From: Stutzerimonas stutzeri
Lineage (GTDB): Bacteria > Pseudomonadota > Gammaproteobacteria > Pseudomonadales > Pseudomonadaceae
NCBI RefSeq assembly: GCF_013522825.1
Contig: NZ_JAAMQZ010000003.1
Coordinates: 124,001 to 188,000, forward strand
Length of the DNA: 64,000 nucleotides
Direction: 5' to 3'
Below the pieces are notes generated by a model, which saw only the letters and a program-made list of their open reading frames with translations, did not search any database and was not told where the DNA came from. Shown here piece after piece: positions 1 to 8,323 of this stretch. The position numbers and the translations under genes are program-made. Position 1 is the stretch's first letter. Each line of letters opens with the position of its first letter.

Positions 1-369
1 CCGTTGTATCCCGGCATCCGCGCCGCACAGGTGCAGGCGCTGCTCGACACGGGCGTGCAGGGATTGCTGCTCGAATGCTACGGCAGCGGCACCGGACCTG
101 CCGAGGATGACGCGCTGCTGGCGGCCTTGCACAGCGCCCATCAGCGCGGCGTGGTGCTGGTCGCCATCAGTCAGTGCCCGCAGGGGCATGTAGAGTTCGG
201 CCTCTATGCCGCCGGCAGCCAGCTGGCGAGTACCGGGCTGATTTCGGGCGGCGGCATGACCCGCGAAGCCGCGCTGGCCAAGCTGTTCGCCCTGCTCGGC
301 GCGGGCCTGTCACAAGCCGAAGTGGAACACTGGTTTGCGCTGGATCTGTGCGGCGAGAACGCTGACTGA
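1..369 (+). CDS. ansA: L-asparaginase type I, C-terminal part (cut by window edge)
   Basis: The reading frame is open from the first base and ends at TGA 367-369, so only about 122 C-terminal residues are visible. They read LYPGI, then a GLLLECYGSGTGP stretch and an SGGGMTREAALAKL stretch, which is the usual C-terminal domain of cytoplasmic type I asparaginases (EcAI family, about 330-340 aa). The enzyme hydrolyses L-asparagine to aspartate and ammonia. The catalytic N-terminal Thr motifs lie outside the window and cannot be checked. Type I rather than periplasmic type II is inferred from the C-terminal wording only. It converges on a sensor kinase with two REP-like hairpins between. Confidence 0.8.
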   Translation, partial: PLYPGIRAAQVQALLDTGVQGLLLECYGSGTGPAEDDALLAALHSAHQRGVVLVAISQCPQGHVEFGLYAAGSQLASTGLISGGGMTREAALAKLFALLGAGLSQAEVEHWFALDLCGENAD

Positions 370-412
370 GCACTCGGCCTGTTGCCGTTTCATCGCGCCT
401 GACCGTCCGCCC

Positions 413-438
413 GTCGGGTCTGTGAAGCGTGACCCGAC
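413..438. repeat. REP-like hairpin, family A (GTCGGGTC stem)
   Basis: GTCGGGTC (413-420) pairs perfectly with GACCCGAC (431-438) around a 10-nt loop containing GAAGCGT. Closely related copies lie at 23162-23187 and 51620-51645. It lies between the converging asparaginase and sensor kinase genes. Confidence 0.75.
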
Positions 439-461
439 CTATGAACCCCAGGCATTTGTAG

Positions 462-489
462 GTCGGATTAGCCGAAGGCGTAATCCGAC
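462..489. repeat. REP-like hairpin, family B (GTCGGATTA stem)
   Basis: GTCGGATTA (462-470) pairs with TAATCCGAC (481-489) around GCCGAAGGCG. A near-identical element is at 23287-23314. It follows the family A hairpin by 23 bp, so the two types are paired in one convergent intergenic gap, as they are after rimK. Confidence 0.75.
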
Positions 490-527
490 GGCTTGAAGAC
501 ATAAACCGACGATGACGGCGTGGCGCC

Positions 528-3017
528 TCAGCATTTATCCCCGGACAGCACCGGCAACACGATCCAGAAGCGGCTGCCAACGCCCGGCTCGCTCCAGACG
601 CCGATATCGCCGTGCATCAGCCGGGCATATTCCAGGCACAGCGACAGCCCGATGCCAGCCCCCAGAATGCTGGAGTTTTCCCGGCCCAGACGCTGGAAGG
701 GCTCGAACATCCGCGCCTGCTGGGCTTCGTCGATGCCCAGACCGCTGTCTTCGACGACCAGATGCACTTGGTCATTCTGCCGCTCGACAGCCAGCAGAAC
801 CCGTCCGTCCGGGGTGTTGTACTTGATGGCATTGGACAGCAGGTTGAGCAGTACCTGACGCAGCCGTCGCGGCTCGGCCAGCACCTGCACCGGCGCAGCC
901 GGCAGATCGAACTCCAGATGCAAGCCCTGACGCCGCACATCGAGGGCGACCAGTTCGGCACATTCACGCACCAGCGCGATGACCTCGACCCGCTCCAGCT
1001 GCAATCGCGGAGGCTCGGCCTGCAGGCTCGACCAGTCGAGAATATCGCCCAGCAGTTGGTTGAGATGCCGGCTGGCCAGCAGGATTTCGTCGAGATAATC
1101 GGCAGCCTCCGGGTCGGCTTCCTCCGAGCAGTCCATGCGCATCAGTTGGGCAAAGCCGAGAATCGCATTGAGCGGCGTGCGCAGTTCATGACTGATGCCG
1201 GAGATCAGGTGAGTCTTGGCCTCGTTGGCGGTCTGGGCCTGTACAGTCGCCTGACGCAGGTCTTCCTCGACCCGCTTGAGCGCATCGATATCCACGTAGG
1301 TGCCGGCCACCAGCACGGCCTGCCCGGTCTGCGGGTCCCGCTCAAGCACACGACCACGGCTCAACAGCCAGTGGTAATCGCCCAGGGCGTCGGCAAAGCG
1401 AAATTCACTTTCGTAACGCAACGCGCCCCCGCGATGCATGCGCTCCAGCTCGGCGCGCATGCGCGGCAGGTCGGCGGGGTGAACACGCTGCAGAAACTGC
1501 GCCTCGCTGAGCCGCGACGAAGGCAACCCGAAGCGCGCCGGCAGGCGTCCGCGAAACTGCAGCGTGGCACTGCGCAGGTCGCTTTCCCAGAGGCTTTCGG
1601 TAGCGCTTTCCAGCACCAGCTCCAGATGTCGCTGCGCCTGCGAACGCTGTGCTTCGCTGAATTCCAGCTGGCTGCCGATGGCCTGGGTGTGGCGTGCCAG
1701 ATCGTTCAGCTCGCGGATATCCGAGGCCGCCGGTTGCGGGCGCCAGTGGCCCAGGCCGATCTGCCCCATCATTTGCGAAATGCTGGCGATAGGTGCCAGC
1801 AGCGACTCGCTGAGGCGGCGCGCGCGCAGCCACATATAGGCGAAAAACGCTAGGTAGAACAGCACCAGCCCGGCGATCAGCAGATAGCCGATCTGCTGGT
1901 AGCGGCTGGCCAGGGCGTTGGTCTGGCTGAAGACCTGGGCTTCATCGACCACGGCCAGCAGATACCAGCCGGTGTGCTCAACTCGGGTCCAGGCGACGAG
2001 CTGCTGCTGGCCGCCGAGACTCAAGCGCTGCACACCTTCATCATCGGCGGCAACGGCCTGCGCCAGCTCGCGGGTTTGGGGCCGGCTGCCAAGGCGAAAA
2101 TCCTCGGGCTTGAATACCTCGCGACGAATCGCTTCCTCGTAGGAGTGGTCGGTCAGTTCGTCGAGTCCGAAGTCCCGTTCACCGGCTTCGGGCAACACCA
2201 TGATCTTGAGGTCGTGGCTGACCAGCATGGCATAGCCGTTCCACGGCAGGCGCAGGCTGGCTATCTGCTGCAACAGGCCGCTGACAGTGATGTCGATGCC
2301 ATTGACACCTTCGAGGAAATCGCCGTTGTAGACCGGCGCGATGGCCGACATCATCCAGCCGTGCCCGGCTGGATCCAGGTAGACATCGGTCCAGACGACC
2401 TTGCGCATCGGGTTGTGCCAGGCGTTGGCCAGGTAATAGAAGTTGTAGCTGGGAATGTCCATGTCCGGCGGATACTGACCGGCAGTATCGAACCAGGGGT
2501 AGATGTGGTTGTAGCTGTCCCAGGTATTGAAATAGAGGCTGGCGATCAGCGGATTGCCGGCGTGCAGTTCCTTCATCAATGAATCGAGGCGTTGCAGCTG
2601 CCCGACCTTCTCCAGATCCTGCTGCACAGACGCGGTGGCCGCCGAATAGAAACTCGCCGCGCCGCCTTCGTCGCGCGGGCTGTAACGCACGCCACGACTG
2701 TCCAGATTCAGCAGCGCAGGCAAACCACCACCGGCCAGCAGCGCCTGCTGGGTGAGGTTGCGGTACAACTCGGTAGTGGTCGCGACCTGTTGCAACTGCT
2801 GGTCGATGATCCGCGCTTCCATATCCACCGATGCCTGCAGATCGGCCAGCGCCGTCTCGCGCAGATGCTCGATCTGCGCATCGCGGATGGCGTTGTTGGT
2901 CAGCAGATAGACGGCGATCAGCACCACCTCGACCAGCACCAGCGGGATCAGCGCACTGTGTACGAAGGCGCGCCAGATCCATTGGCGCATGCCAGCCGGT
3001 TTTTTTGCAGTCACCAC
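528..3017 (-). CDS. membrane sensor histidine kinase (Cache-like sensor, HAMP-like, PAS, HisKA, HATPase)
   Basis: 829 aa. A first membrane segment (about residues 14-40) and a second (about 375-398) bracket a periplasmic region of about 330 residues that resembles a double-Cache sensor (motifs around SLYFNTWDSYNHIYPW and GVNGIDITVS). A short HAMP-like linker and a PAS region (about 455-580, ending in a PAC-like GTYVDID) follow. HisKA carries the phospho-acceptor His610 in ISHELRTPLNAI, and the ATPase has the N box (NLLSNAIKYN, about 725-734) and G boxes (DSGLGID, GAGIGLSL). No receiver domain is present, so it is a classical rather than hybrid kinase. The GTG start at 3015-3017 has GGAG just upstream. 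No response regulator gene is adjacent, so its partner is unknown; the input signal is probably a small periplasmic ligand (inference). Confidence 0.88.
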   Translation of the reverse strand: MVTAKKPAGMRQWIWRAFVHSALIPLVLVEVVLIAVYLLTNNAIRDAQIEHLRETALADLQASVDMEARIIDQQLQQVATTTELYRNLTQQALLAGGGLPALLNLDSRGVRYSPRDEGGAASFYSAATASVQQDLEKVGQLQRLDSLMKELHAGNPLIASLYFNTWDSYNHIYPWFDTAGQYPPDMDIPSYNFYYLANAWHNPMRKVVWTDVYLDPAGHGWMMSAIAPVYNGDFLEGVNGIDITVSGLLQQIASLRLPWNGYAMLVSHDLKIMVLPEAGERDFGLDELTDHSYEEAIRREVFKPEDFRLGSRPQTRELAQAVAADDEGVQRLSLGGQQQLVAWTRVEHTGWYLLAVVDEAQVFSQTNALASRYQQIGYLLIAGLVLFYLAFFAYMWLRARRLSESLLAPIASISQMMGQIGLGHWRPQPAASDIRELNDLARHTQAIGSQLEFSEAQRSQAQRHLELVLESATESLWESDLRSATLQFRGRLPARFGLPSSRLSEAQFLQRVHPADLPRMRAELERMHRGGALRYESEFRFADALGDYHWLLSRGRVLERDPQTGQAVLVAGTYVDIDALKRVEEDLRQATVQAQTANEAKTHLISGISHELRTPLNAILGFAQLMRMDCSEEADPEAADYLDEILLASRHLNQLLGDILDWSSLQAEPPRLQLERVEVIALVRECAELVALDVRRQGLHLEFDLPAAPVQVLAEPRRLRQVLLNLLSNAIKYNTPDGRVLLAVERQNDQVHLVVEDSGLGIDEAQQARMFEPFQRLGRENSSILGAGIGLSLCLEYARLMHGDIGVWSEPGVGSRFWIVLPVLSGDKC

Positions 3018-3074
3018 AGCGCTCCCGCGATCACCTCATCCATGGCCTGCACGCAGCCCCCCAACGAACATGCC

Positions 3075-3890
3075 TCAGCGATTCGCCAGATCGATCAGCT
3101 CGCTGCGCCAGTCAACGCCGCGCGGCAGCGCCAGAAAGGACGGGTTGAGGTAGCTCTCACGCGCTTCGTAGGTCAGCGGTGCACCGCTGACGGCCAGCAC
3201 TTCCCCACCGGCACCTTCAAGCACGCCCTGGGCGGCGGCGGTATCCCACTGAGAGGTCGGTGCCAGTCGCGGATAGCAGTCAGCGGCGCCTTCGGCCAAT
3301 AGGCACAGCTTCAGCGAGCTGCCGACATTGGCCAGCTCCAGCTCGCCGAAACGCTGGCGCAGCCCGTCGAGCAGGCGCTCCTGCGCTGGGCTGGAATGGC
3401 GACGGCTGGCGACTACGGTAAAACCCTGCGCCGGACTGTGGCGCACCTGCAAGGGCTGCACGCCGCCCTCGGTATCGGCCATCCAGGCGCCGAACCCGGT
3501 GCCGCCATAGTAGCAGCGACCATTGGCCGGAATGCCCACCACGCCGAACAGCACCCGGCCCCGCTCGATCAGTGCGACATTGACGGTGAACTCTTCGCTG
3601 CCGGCGATGAACTCCTTGGTGCCGTCCAGCGGATCCACCAGCCACCAGCGCGTCCAGCCGGCGCGCTCGGCCAGGCTCAGCGCACAGTCTTCCTCGGACA
3701 GCACCGGAATGCTCGCATCCAGCGCTCGCAGGCCATCGGCCAGCAGGTGATGCGCCGCCAGGTCAGCCGCCGTGACCGGCGAGGCATCGGCCTTTTCATG
3801 CACCTGCACGCCGCTGCGCCAATACGGCAGGATGACGCGCCCCGCCGCTCGGACCAGATCGATCACCGGCGCCAGATAAGGATGGCTCAC
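3075..3890 (-). CDS. cysQ: 3'(2'),5'-bisphosphate nucleotidase
   Basis: 271 aa, a normal length for CysQ. The metal-dependent phosphatase signatures of the inositol monophosphatase superfamily are present: SEED (EEDCAL), DPLDGTKEF, and the C-terminal WDTAAAQGVLEGAGG. The enzyme removes the 3'-phosphate from PAP, a by-product of sulfate assimilation, relieving inhibition of sulfur enzymes; some homologues act on inositol phosphates. It starts at GTG 3888-3890, overlapping the nudE stop by 4 bp, so the two are translationally coupled. nudE-cysQ next to divergent yrfG is a conserved Pseudomonas arrangement. Confidence 0.93.
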   Translation of the reverse strand: MSHPYLAPVIDLVRAAGRVILPYWRSGVQVHEKADASPVTAADLAAHHLLADGLRALDASIPVLSEEDCALSLAERAGWTRWWLVDPLDGTKEFIAGSEEFTVNVALIERGRVLFGVVGIPANGRCYYGGTGFGAWMADTEGGVQPLQVRHSPAQGFTVVASRRHSSPAQERLLDGLRQRFGELELANVGSSLKLCLLAEGAADCYPRLAPTSQWDTAAAQGVLEGAGGEVLAVSGAPLTYEARESYLNPSFLALPRGVDWRSELIDLANR

Positions 3891-4453
3891 TGAACGAACT
3901 CCCCGCGCTGGGTCAGCAGATCACGCGCCAGATAGAGCGCGGCCAGTGCGCGGCCTTCGCTGAACTGCGGGTTCTGGATCAGGTTCGACAGCTCGCGCAG
4001 ATCGACCCGGTCGACACGCATCGGCTCCGGCTCGTCGCCGGGCAGCCGCTCGGGATAGAGATCGCGGGCCAGCACCACCTGAATCCTCTGGCTCATGTAA
4101 CCGGGCGACAGCGACAGTTCGGCGAGCAGCTCCAGCTGGTGCGCGCCGAAGCCGGCTTCTTCCTTGAGCTCGCGGTTGGCAGCGTCCAGTACGCTCTCGC
4201 CCGGTTCGATCAGGCCCTTGGGCAAGGAAAGCTCGTAGGTGTCGGTGCCGCCGCAATACTCCTCGATCAGCAGCGCCTGGCCGTCGGCATCGAGCGCGAC
4301 GATCATCACCGCGCCATAGCCGGCGCCCTTGCCGACCAGCCGTTCGTAGGTGCGCTCGACACCATTGGAAAAACGCAGCTGCAGCTCCTCGACACGGAAC
4401 AGGCGGCTGGTTGCGACGATCTCACGGGCAAGCACGGTAGGTTTCTGGCGCAT
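3887..4453 (-). CDS. nudE: ADP compounds hydrolase NudE (Nudix)
   Basis: 188 aa. The Nudix box is complete: G-L-I-E-P-G-E-S then R-E-L-K-E-E-A-G-F, fitting GX5EX7REUXEEXGU. NudE enzymes hydrolyse ADP-ribose, Ap3A and NADH to nucleotide monophosphates, acting in the cytoplasm in nucleotide clean-up. The ATG at 4451-4453 is preceded by AAGGAACCTGTC, a good ribosome binding site. It is the first gene of a two-gene unit with cysQ; both handle adenosine phosphates. Confidence 0.93.
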   Translation of the reverse strand: MRQKPTVLAREIVATSRLFRVEELQLRFSNGVERTYERLVGKGAGYGAVMIVALDADGQALLIEEYCGGTDTYELSLPKGLIEPGESVLDAANRELKEEAGFGAHQLELLAELSLSPGYMSQRIQVVLARDLYPERLPGDEPEPMRVDRVDLRELSNLIQNPQFSEGRALAALYLARDLLTQRGEFVQ

Positions 4454-4500
4454 GACAGGTTCCTTGAAACGCGATCCGCAATCATAACCCGGCTTGTCAT

Positions 4501-4766
4501 AGGGCCTGTTGACGTTTCATCACATCCGCGCCGGAGCCTGTTTTAGCGCGAAGCAAGGCACGAGGAGCGAAGTTTGGTCGTTCCAAATAAGCGACGAGAA
4601 ACGCTGCATCGCGCAAAAACAGGCCCGGCCCTCCGGGTTGCGCGGCAAATGTCGCCATGCGGCGTTGCGGGACTTGGCAAGGGAACCACCATTACCTGCG
4701 TCCCGCGCCTTGCCTGGCGGCATTTGGCGCAGCAACGCGGATTGTGCTGAAACATCAACAGGCCCT
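4501..4766. mobile_element. MITE-like element with 19-bp terminal inverted repeats
   Basis: The left end AGGGCCTGTTGACGTTTCA (4501-4519) and the reverse complement of the right end (4748-4766) agree at 18 of 19 positions. Inside, a second inverted repeat (GCCTGTTTTAGCGCGA at 4536-4551 against 4609-4624, one mismatch) forms a separate arm. A looser pair involving GGCAAATGT and GGCATTTGG gives a third. The 266-bp unit has no convincing coding frame and no target duplication that I can see. It fills most of the gap between nudE and yrfG. A non-autonomous transposable element or a structured dispersed repeat are the two readings. Confidence 0.6.
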
Positions 4767-4838
4767 CACTGCGAACGCTTTGCATAGAACCGACCGCTGC
4801 CGCACCATTGCACCCTTGCCGAACCACAAGAGCCTGCC

Positions 4839-5519
4839 ATGACCACTTCCCTGCCCTGGTCCGAAATCGATACCGTCCTGCTGGACATGGACGGCACCCT
4901 GCTGGACCTGCATTTCGATAATCACTTCTGGCTCGAATTCCTGCCCCGCCGCTATGCCGAGCTGCACGGCATCAGCCTCGCCATGGCCGAGCTGGAACTG
5001 GCCCCGCTGTTCAACGCGCATCAGGGCCAGTTGAGCTGGTATTGCCTGGACTTCTGGACGCGCGAACTGAACCTGCCGATCCGCGAGATGAAGCGCGAGA
5101 TGGCCGACCTCATCGCCCTGCGCCCGGCAGCCGACCAGTTCCTCGCCGCGCTGCGCGAGGCCGGCAAGCGCGTGGTGCTGATCACCAATGCCCATCGCGA
5201 TTCGCTGTCGCTGAAGCTCGAACGCATCGAGCTGGCGCCCTGGTTCGACCGCCTGATCAGCTCCCATGACTACGGCTTCCCCAAGGAACAGGCGCAGTTC
5301 TGGTATGCGCTGAAAACCGACCTGGAATTCGATCCGGCGCGCGCGCTGTTCATCGACGACAGCCTGCCGATACTGCGCAGCGCCCGCGACTTCGGCGTCA
5401 CGCACCTGCGGGCGGTCAGCCAGCCGGACAGCCGGCGCGGGCAGAAAAATACCGAGGAATTCGCAGCCGTTGGCGATTACCTGGAGCTGATTCGCAGCCT
5501 GCAGGGCTATCCTGACTGA
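4839..5519 (+). CDS. yrfG: HAD-type GMP/IMP nucleotidase
   Basis: 226 aa. HAD motif I is VLLDMDGTLLDL near residue 14-25, motif II lies in VVLITNAHRDS, motif III Lys in FPKEQ, and motif IV in ALFIDDSLPIL. The family dephosphorylates purine nucleoside monophosphates (GMP, IMP) in the cytoplasm. ATG 4839 follows a gap largely filled by the MITE-like element, which must therefore sit at or near its promoter. Divergent from nudE-cysQ, whose products also act on nucleotides. Confidence 0.92.
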   Translation: MTTSLPWSEIDTVLLDMDGTLLDLHFDNHFWLEFLPRRYAELHGISLAMAELELAPLFNAHQGQLSWYCLDFWTRELNLPIREMKREMADLIALRPAADQFLAALREAGKRVVLITNAHRDSLSLKLERIELAPWFDRLISSHDYGFPKEQAQFWYALKTDLEFDPARALFIDDSLPILRSARDFGVTHLRAVSQPDSRRGQKNTEEFAAVGDYLELIRSLQGYPD

Positions 5520-5560
5520 ACAGTCGCACCCGCTTTACCAATCAATTGCCGAGTCTGCCC

Positions 5561-6415
5561 ATGAATATTCCACGCCCTCCAGCCTTGTCCCCGAAACGCA
5601 ATACCACGACACCCGTGGGCGCCAGCGGGCAATATCGTTTCCAGGCCATTGGCCAGACGCTGCCGGAAACCGTCGAGCTGGCCGAGGAATGCGCGCTGGC
5701 CATCGCCTACAACGGCATCAGCCAGGCGGTGATGATGGTGTCACCCGCCGACCTGGAGGATTTCGTGGTGGGCTTCAGCCTCGGCAGCGGCATCGTCGAG
5801 CGGGCCGGCGATATCTACGACATCCGCATCAGCGGCGCGGGCGAGGGCCGCCAGGCCGAGGTCGAGATTGCCAGCCGCGCCTTCTGGGCTCTCAAGCAGC
5901 AGCGCCGCCAGCTGCCCGGCAACGCCAGTTGCGGCCTGTGCGGGGTCGAGGCACTGGAACAGGCGCTGCCGCAGTTGCAGGCTTTGCCCGGCGCGCCGCT
6001 GCCACCGGCGCACTGGCTGGATGACCTGCGCCAGCGCATCAGCGAATTCCAGATACTCGGGCAGAGCTGCGGCGCGGTGCATGCCGCACTGTTCATGGAC
6101 GCCCAGGGCGAGATTCGCCTGAGCCGGGAAGACATTGGCCGGCACAACGCATTGGACAAGCTGATCGGTGCCATCAACCGCATCGGCCTGGACATCGTCG
6201 GCGGCGTGGCGGTGGTCACCAGCCGCTGCAGTCTGGAACTGATCCACAAGGTCCAGCGCGCCGGCATTCAGACGCTGGTCAGCCTCTCGGCACCCACGGG
6301 CCTGGCGACGCGCTGGGCGCAGCGGCACAACCTCAACCTGATCCATATTCCCCATCGCAGTCCGCCACGGGTGTACAGCCCGCTGTCCGCTGTCGGCCTG
6401 CGATCAAGGCCCTGA
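5561..6415 (+). CDS. fdhD: formate dehydrogenase accessory sulfurtransferase FdhD
   Basis: 284 aa from ATG 5561; a TTG at 5546 would add five residues but gives no better ribosome site. The CxxC pair that carries the persulfide is present (C124 and C127 in SCGLCGVE), with the family motifs AECALAIAYNGIS, EDFVVGFSLG and EDIGRHNALDKL. FdhD transfers sulfur from IscS to the molybdenum cofactor of formate dehydrogenase and is required for its activity. No formate dehydrogenase genes are in the window, so its client enzyme is encoded elsewhere. It follows yrfG by 41 bp and may be co-transcribed. Confidence 0.92.
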   Translation: MNIPRPPALSPKRNTTTPVGASGQYRFQAIGQTLPETVELAEECALAIAYNGISQAVMMVSPADLEDFVVGFSLGSGIVERAGDIYDIRISGAGEGRQAEVEIASRAFWALKQQRRQLPGNASCGLCGVEALEQALPQLQALPGAPLPPAHWLDDLRQRISEFQILGQSCGAVHAALFMDAQGEIRLSREDIGRHNALDKLIGAINRIGLDIVGGVAVVTSRCSLELIHKVQRAGIQTLVSLSAPTGLATRWAQRHNLNLIHIPHRSPPRVYSPLSAVGLRSRP

Positions 6416-6582
6416 CTGCCGGGGCCAGACACCTTCCACGACCGCTTCGCCTTTCAAAAGTTCCTCATATAAATCAACAAGTTAATTAAAGCGAAGGGCA
6501 TCACACCTTTCGTCCGCCAACGCTTGCACAAGCACCCGTCGACAGCCGAGGATCGCGCCGTCATTCCTTCTGAGGTTTCACC

Positions 6583-7053
6583 ATGAAGTACTCCTCGATC
6601 CTGCTGTTGTCCGCCAGCCTGCTCGGCAGCAGCGCCTTTGCCGGAAGCAACACCGAAGCCGCCGTAGGTGGCGCGCTGGGAGGCGCGCTGGGTTCGGTGG
6701 TGGGCGAACATCTGGGCGGCTCCACGGGTGCAGCCATCGGTGCAGGCGTGGGCGGTGCAGCCGGCGGCATGGTCGGCGCCGACAAGCGCAGCCGTACGGA
6801 GGCGGCCATTGGCGGCGGACTGGGCGCCGCCGGTGGCAACGTGGTGGGCCAGCGCGTCGGCGGCAGCACCGGCGGGCTGATCGGCGCAGCAGTGGGCGGC
6901 GGTGCGGGCGGCGCGATAGGCAATGCCTACGGCGACGAGGATGACCACCGCTTCGACCGCCGCCGCGATGACCGCCGCTACTATGGTCCTCCCGGCAAGG
7001 CCAAGGGTCATTACAAGCACAAACATAGACACAAGCACGGCCACCGGCACTGA
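6583..7053 (+). CDS. glycine-zipper exported protein with His-rich tail
   Basis: 156 aa. A signal peptide (about residues 1-20, ending SSAFA) is followed by about 90 residues of repeated glycine-zipper blocks (GGALGGALGS, GAAIGAGVGGAAGG, GGLIGAAVGGGAGG), which in known proteins pack as membrane-associated helices. Acidic and Arg-rich linkers follow, then a basic tail with alternating Lys-His and several histidines (HKHKHRHKHGHRH). The zipper resembles bacterial YMGG/Gly-zipper envelope proteins. The His-rich tail suggests metal binding (inference). ATG has TGAGG 7 bp upstream. A hairpin terminator follows at 7136-7161. AT-rich sequence at about 6461-6495, unusual here, may hold the promoter. 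Confidence 0.85.
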   Translation: MKYSSILLLSASLLGSSAFAGSNTEAAVGGALGGALGSVVGEHLGGSTGAAIGAGVGGAAGGMVGADKRSRTEAAIGGGLGAAGGNVVGQRVGGSTGGLIGAAVGGGAGGAIGNAYGDEDDHRFDRRRDDRRYYGPPGKAKGHYKHKHRHKHGHRH

Positions 7054-7135
7054 AGCGGGCATGGCGGCAACTGATCACACAGCCCCACCTTGTCCACCGC
7101 GCTATCTCGCTGGATCAGCGCGAACCGCAAAAAGC

Positions 7136-7161
7136 AGAAAGCCCGCCGAAGCGGGCTTTCT
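7136..7161 (+). terminator. hairpin terminator after the glycine-zipper gene
   Basis: AGAAAGCCCGC (7136-7146) pairs with GCGGGCTTTCT (7151-7161) around CGAA. On the plus strand the stem ends in CTTTCTCT, a weak U-rich tail; on the minus strand CTTTTTG follows within 10 bp, so it may work both ways. Confidence 0.7.
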
Positions 7162-7592
7162 CTGACCATTCCAAATCCGTCTGAATTGCCTTCCTGGCGT
7201 GGCCGATCATCCATGATCCTGAGCGCGTCCTGCGCTGCAGAGATGGGCATAGATTAAGCCTCGTCCCGCAGCGGCTGAAGCAGCGATAAGCGCGACGGCG
7301 TGTAAGCCTTTCGCCATACCGACAGCGCCATCTTCCCGCACGGCCCATGGCCTTCCCAACTCATTGCTCACCGGACGCTCACGTTCGCGTCCCGAAGCGT
7401 GCCGGAACCATCCGCTATCATCAGCGCAATTGTTCGCGCAGCAAGTCCATCGACCGCTGCCATCAGTTTCGCATCGATGCATTCTCCTGTCACGAAGCGG
7501 GCCATTCCATTCTTTGATCTACGCTGTAGCTGAATCGCTCCGATGCGAACAGGAACACCCTGCCGTTTCTCCACCACCCAGGGAAACAGACG
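7162..7592. other. long intergenic region ahead of sdhB paralogue
   Basis: About 430 bp with no plus-strand gene. On the minus strand an open frame of 91 codons (7207-7482) has a GGAG-like site 5 bp before its ATG but resembles no family I can name, so I do not call it. A promoter for the sdhB paralogue is expected here but no convincing -35/-10 pair stands out. Confidence 0.4.
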
Positions 7593-8300
7593 ATGCTCGA
7601 CGTACAGCTGTATCGCTACAACCAGGAACGGGACGCCAAGCCCTACATGCAGTCGATGCAGGCGCCCGAGGAATTTCGCCAGCGCATGGTACTGGATGTT
7701 CTGGAATACCTGCGCGAAACGGACCCTTCGCTGGCCTACCGCCGCTCCTGCCGCGAAGGGGTGTGCGGCTCGGACGGCATGAATATCGGCGGCAAGAACC
7801 GCCTGGCCTGCATCACACCCGTAGCCGACGCCCTGGATGGCGCGGGCCGCCTGGTCATCCGACCGCTGCCCGGCATGCCGGTGGTGCGCGATCTGGTGGT
7901 GGACCAGAGCCTGTTCTTCAAACAGTACGAACGCATCAGACCCTGGCTGATCAATGACCAGCCGGCACCTGGCATCGAACGTCTGCAATCGCCCGAAGAG
8001 CGTGCCCGGCTCGATGGCCTGTACGAATGCATCCTTTGCGGCTGCTGTTCGTCGCAGTGCCCGTCCTGGTGGTGGAATCCGGAAAAATATATAGGCCCGG
8101 CCGGGTTGCTGCAGGCCTGGCGCTTCATCGTCGACAGCCGGGATACGGCAGCGACCGAGCGGCTGGCGGATCTGGACGATCCCTTCAGCGTGTTTCGCTG
8201 CCGCAGCATCGGCAATTGCAGCTGGGTCTGTCCCAAGGGGCTCAACCCCATGGGCGCCATTGGTCATATTCGGCGCGAGCTTTTGCAGCGGGGCACCTGA
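7593..8300 (+). CDS. orphan succinate dehydrogenase iron-sulfur subunit (SdhB paralogue)
   Basis: 235 aa, nearly the standard SdhB length and alignable end to end. The [2Fe-2S] ligands are all present (C53, C58, D61, C73), as are the C-terminal cluster Cys in CxxCxxCxxxC (C146, C149, C152, C156) and C203, C209, C213 before PKGLNP. In complex II this subunit passes electrons from the flavoprotein SdhA to quinone. No sdhA, sdhC or sdhD is near, and the flanks are a long gap and a convergent HPF-like gene. It differs from typical Pseudomonas SdhB in several places (for example CGCCSSQCPSWWW and CRSIGNCSWVCPKG). The housekeeping sdhCDAB operon is presumably elsewhere (inference), making this a second copy with unknown partner. 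Confidence 0.87.
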   Translation: MLDVQLYRYNQERDAKPYMQSMQAPEEFRQRMVLDVLEYLRETDPSLAYRRSCREGVCGSDGMNIGGKNRLACITPVADALDGAGRLVIRPLPGMPVVRDLVVDQSLFFKQYERIRPWLINDQPAPGIERLQSPEERARLDGLYECILCGCCSSQCPSWWWNPEKYIGPAGLLQAWRFIVDSRDTAATERLADLDDPFSVFRCRSIGNCSWVCPKGLNPMGAIGHIRRELLQRGT

Positions 8301-8323
8301 AGGATATCGCCTCGTCGCAGGGT

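Noticed and set aside
7207-7482. 91-codon minus-strand frame with a GGAG-like site
   Set aside because: I could see only a vague resemblance to GlcG/DUF336-type proteins in mixed frames; not enough to call a gene or a pseudogene.
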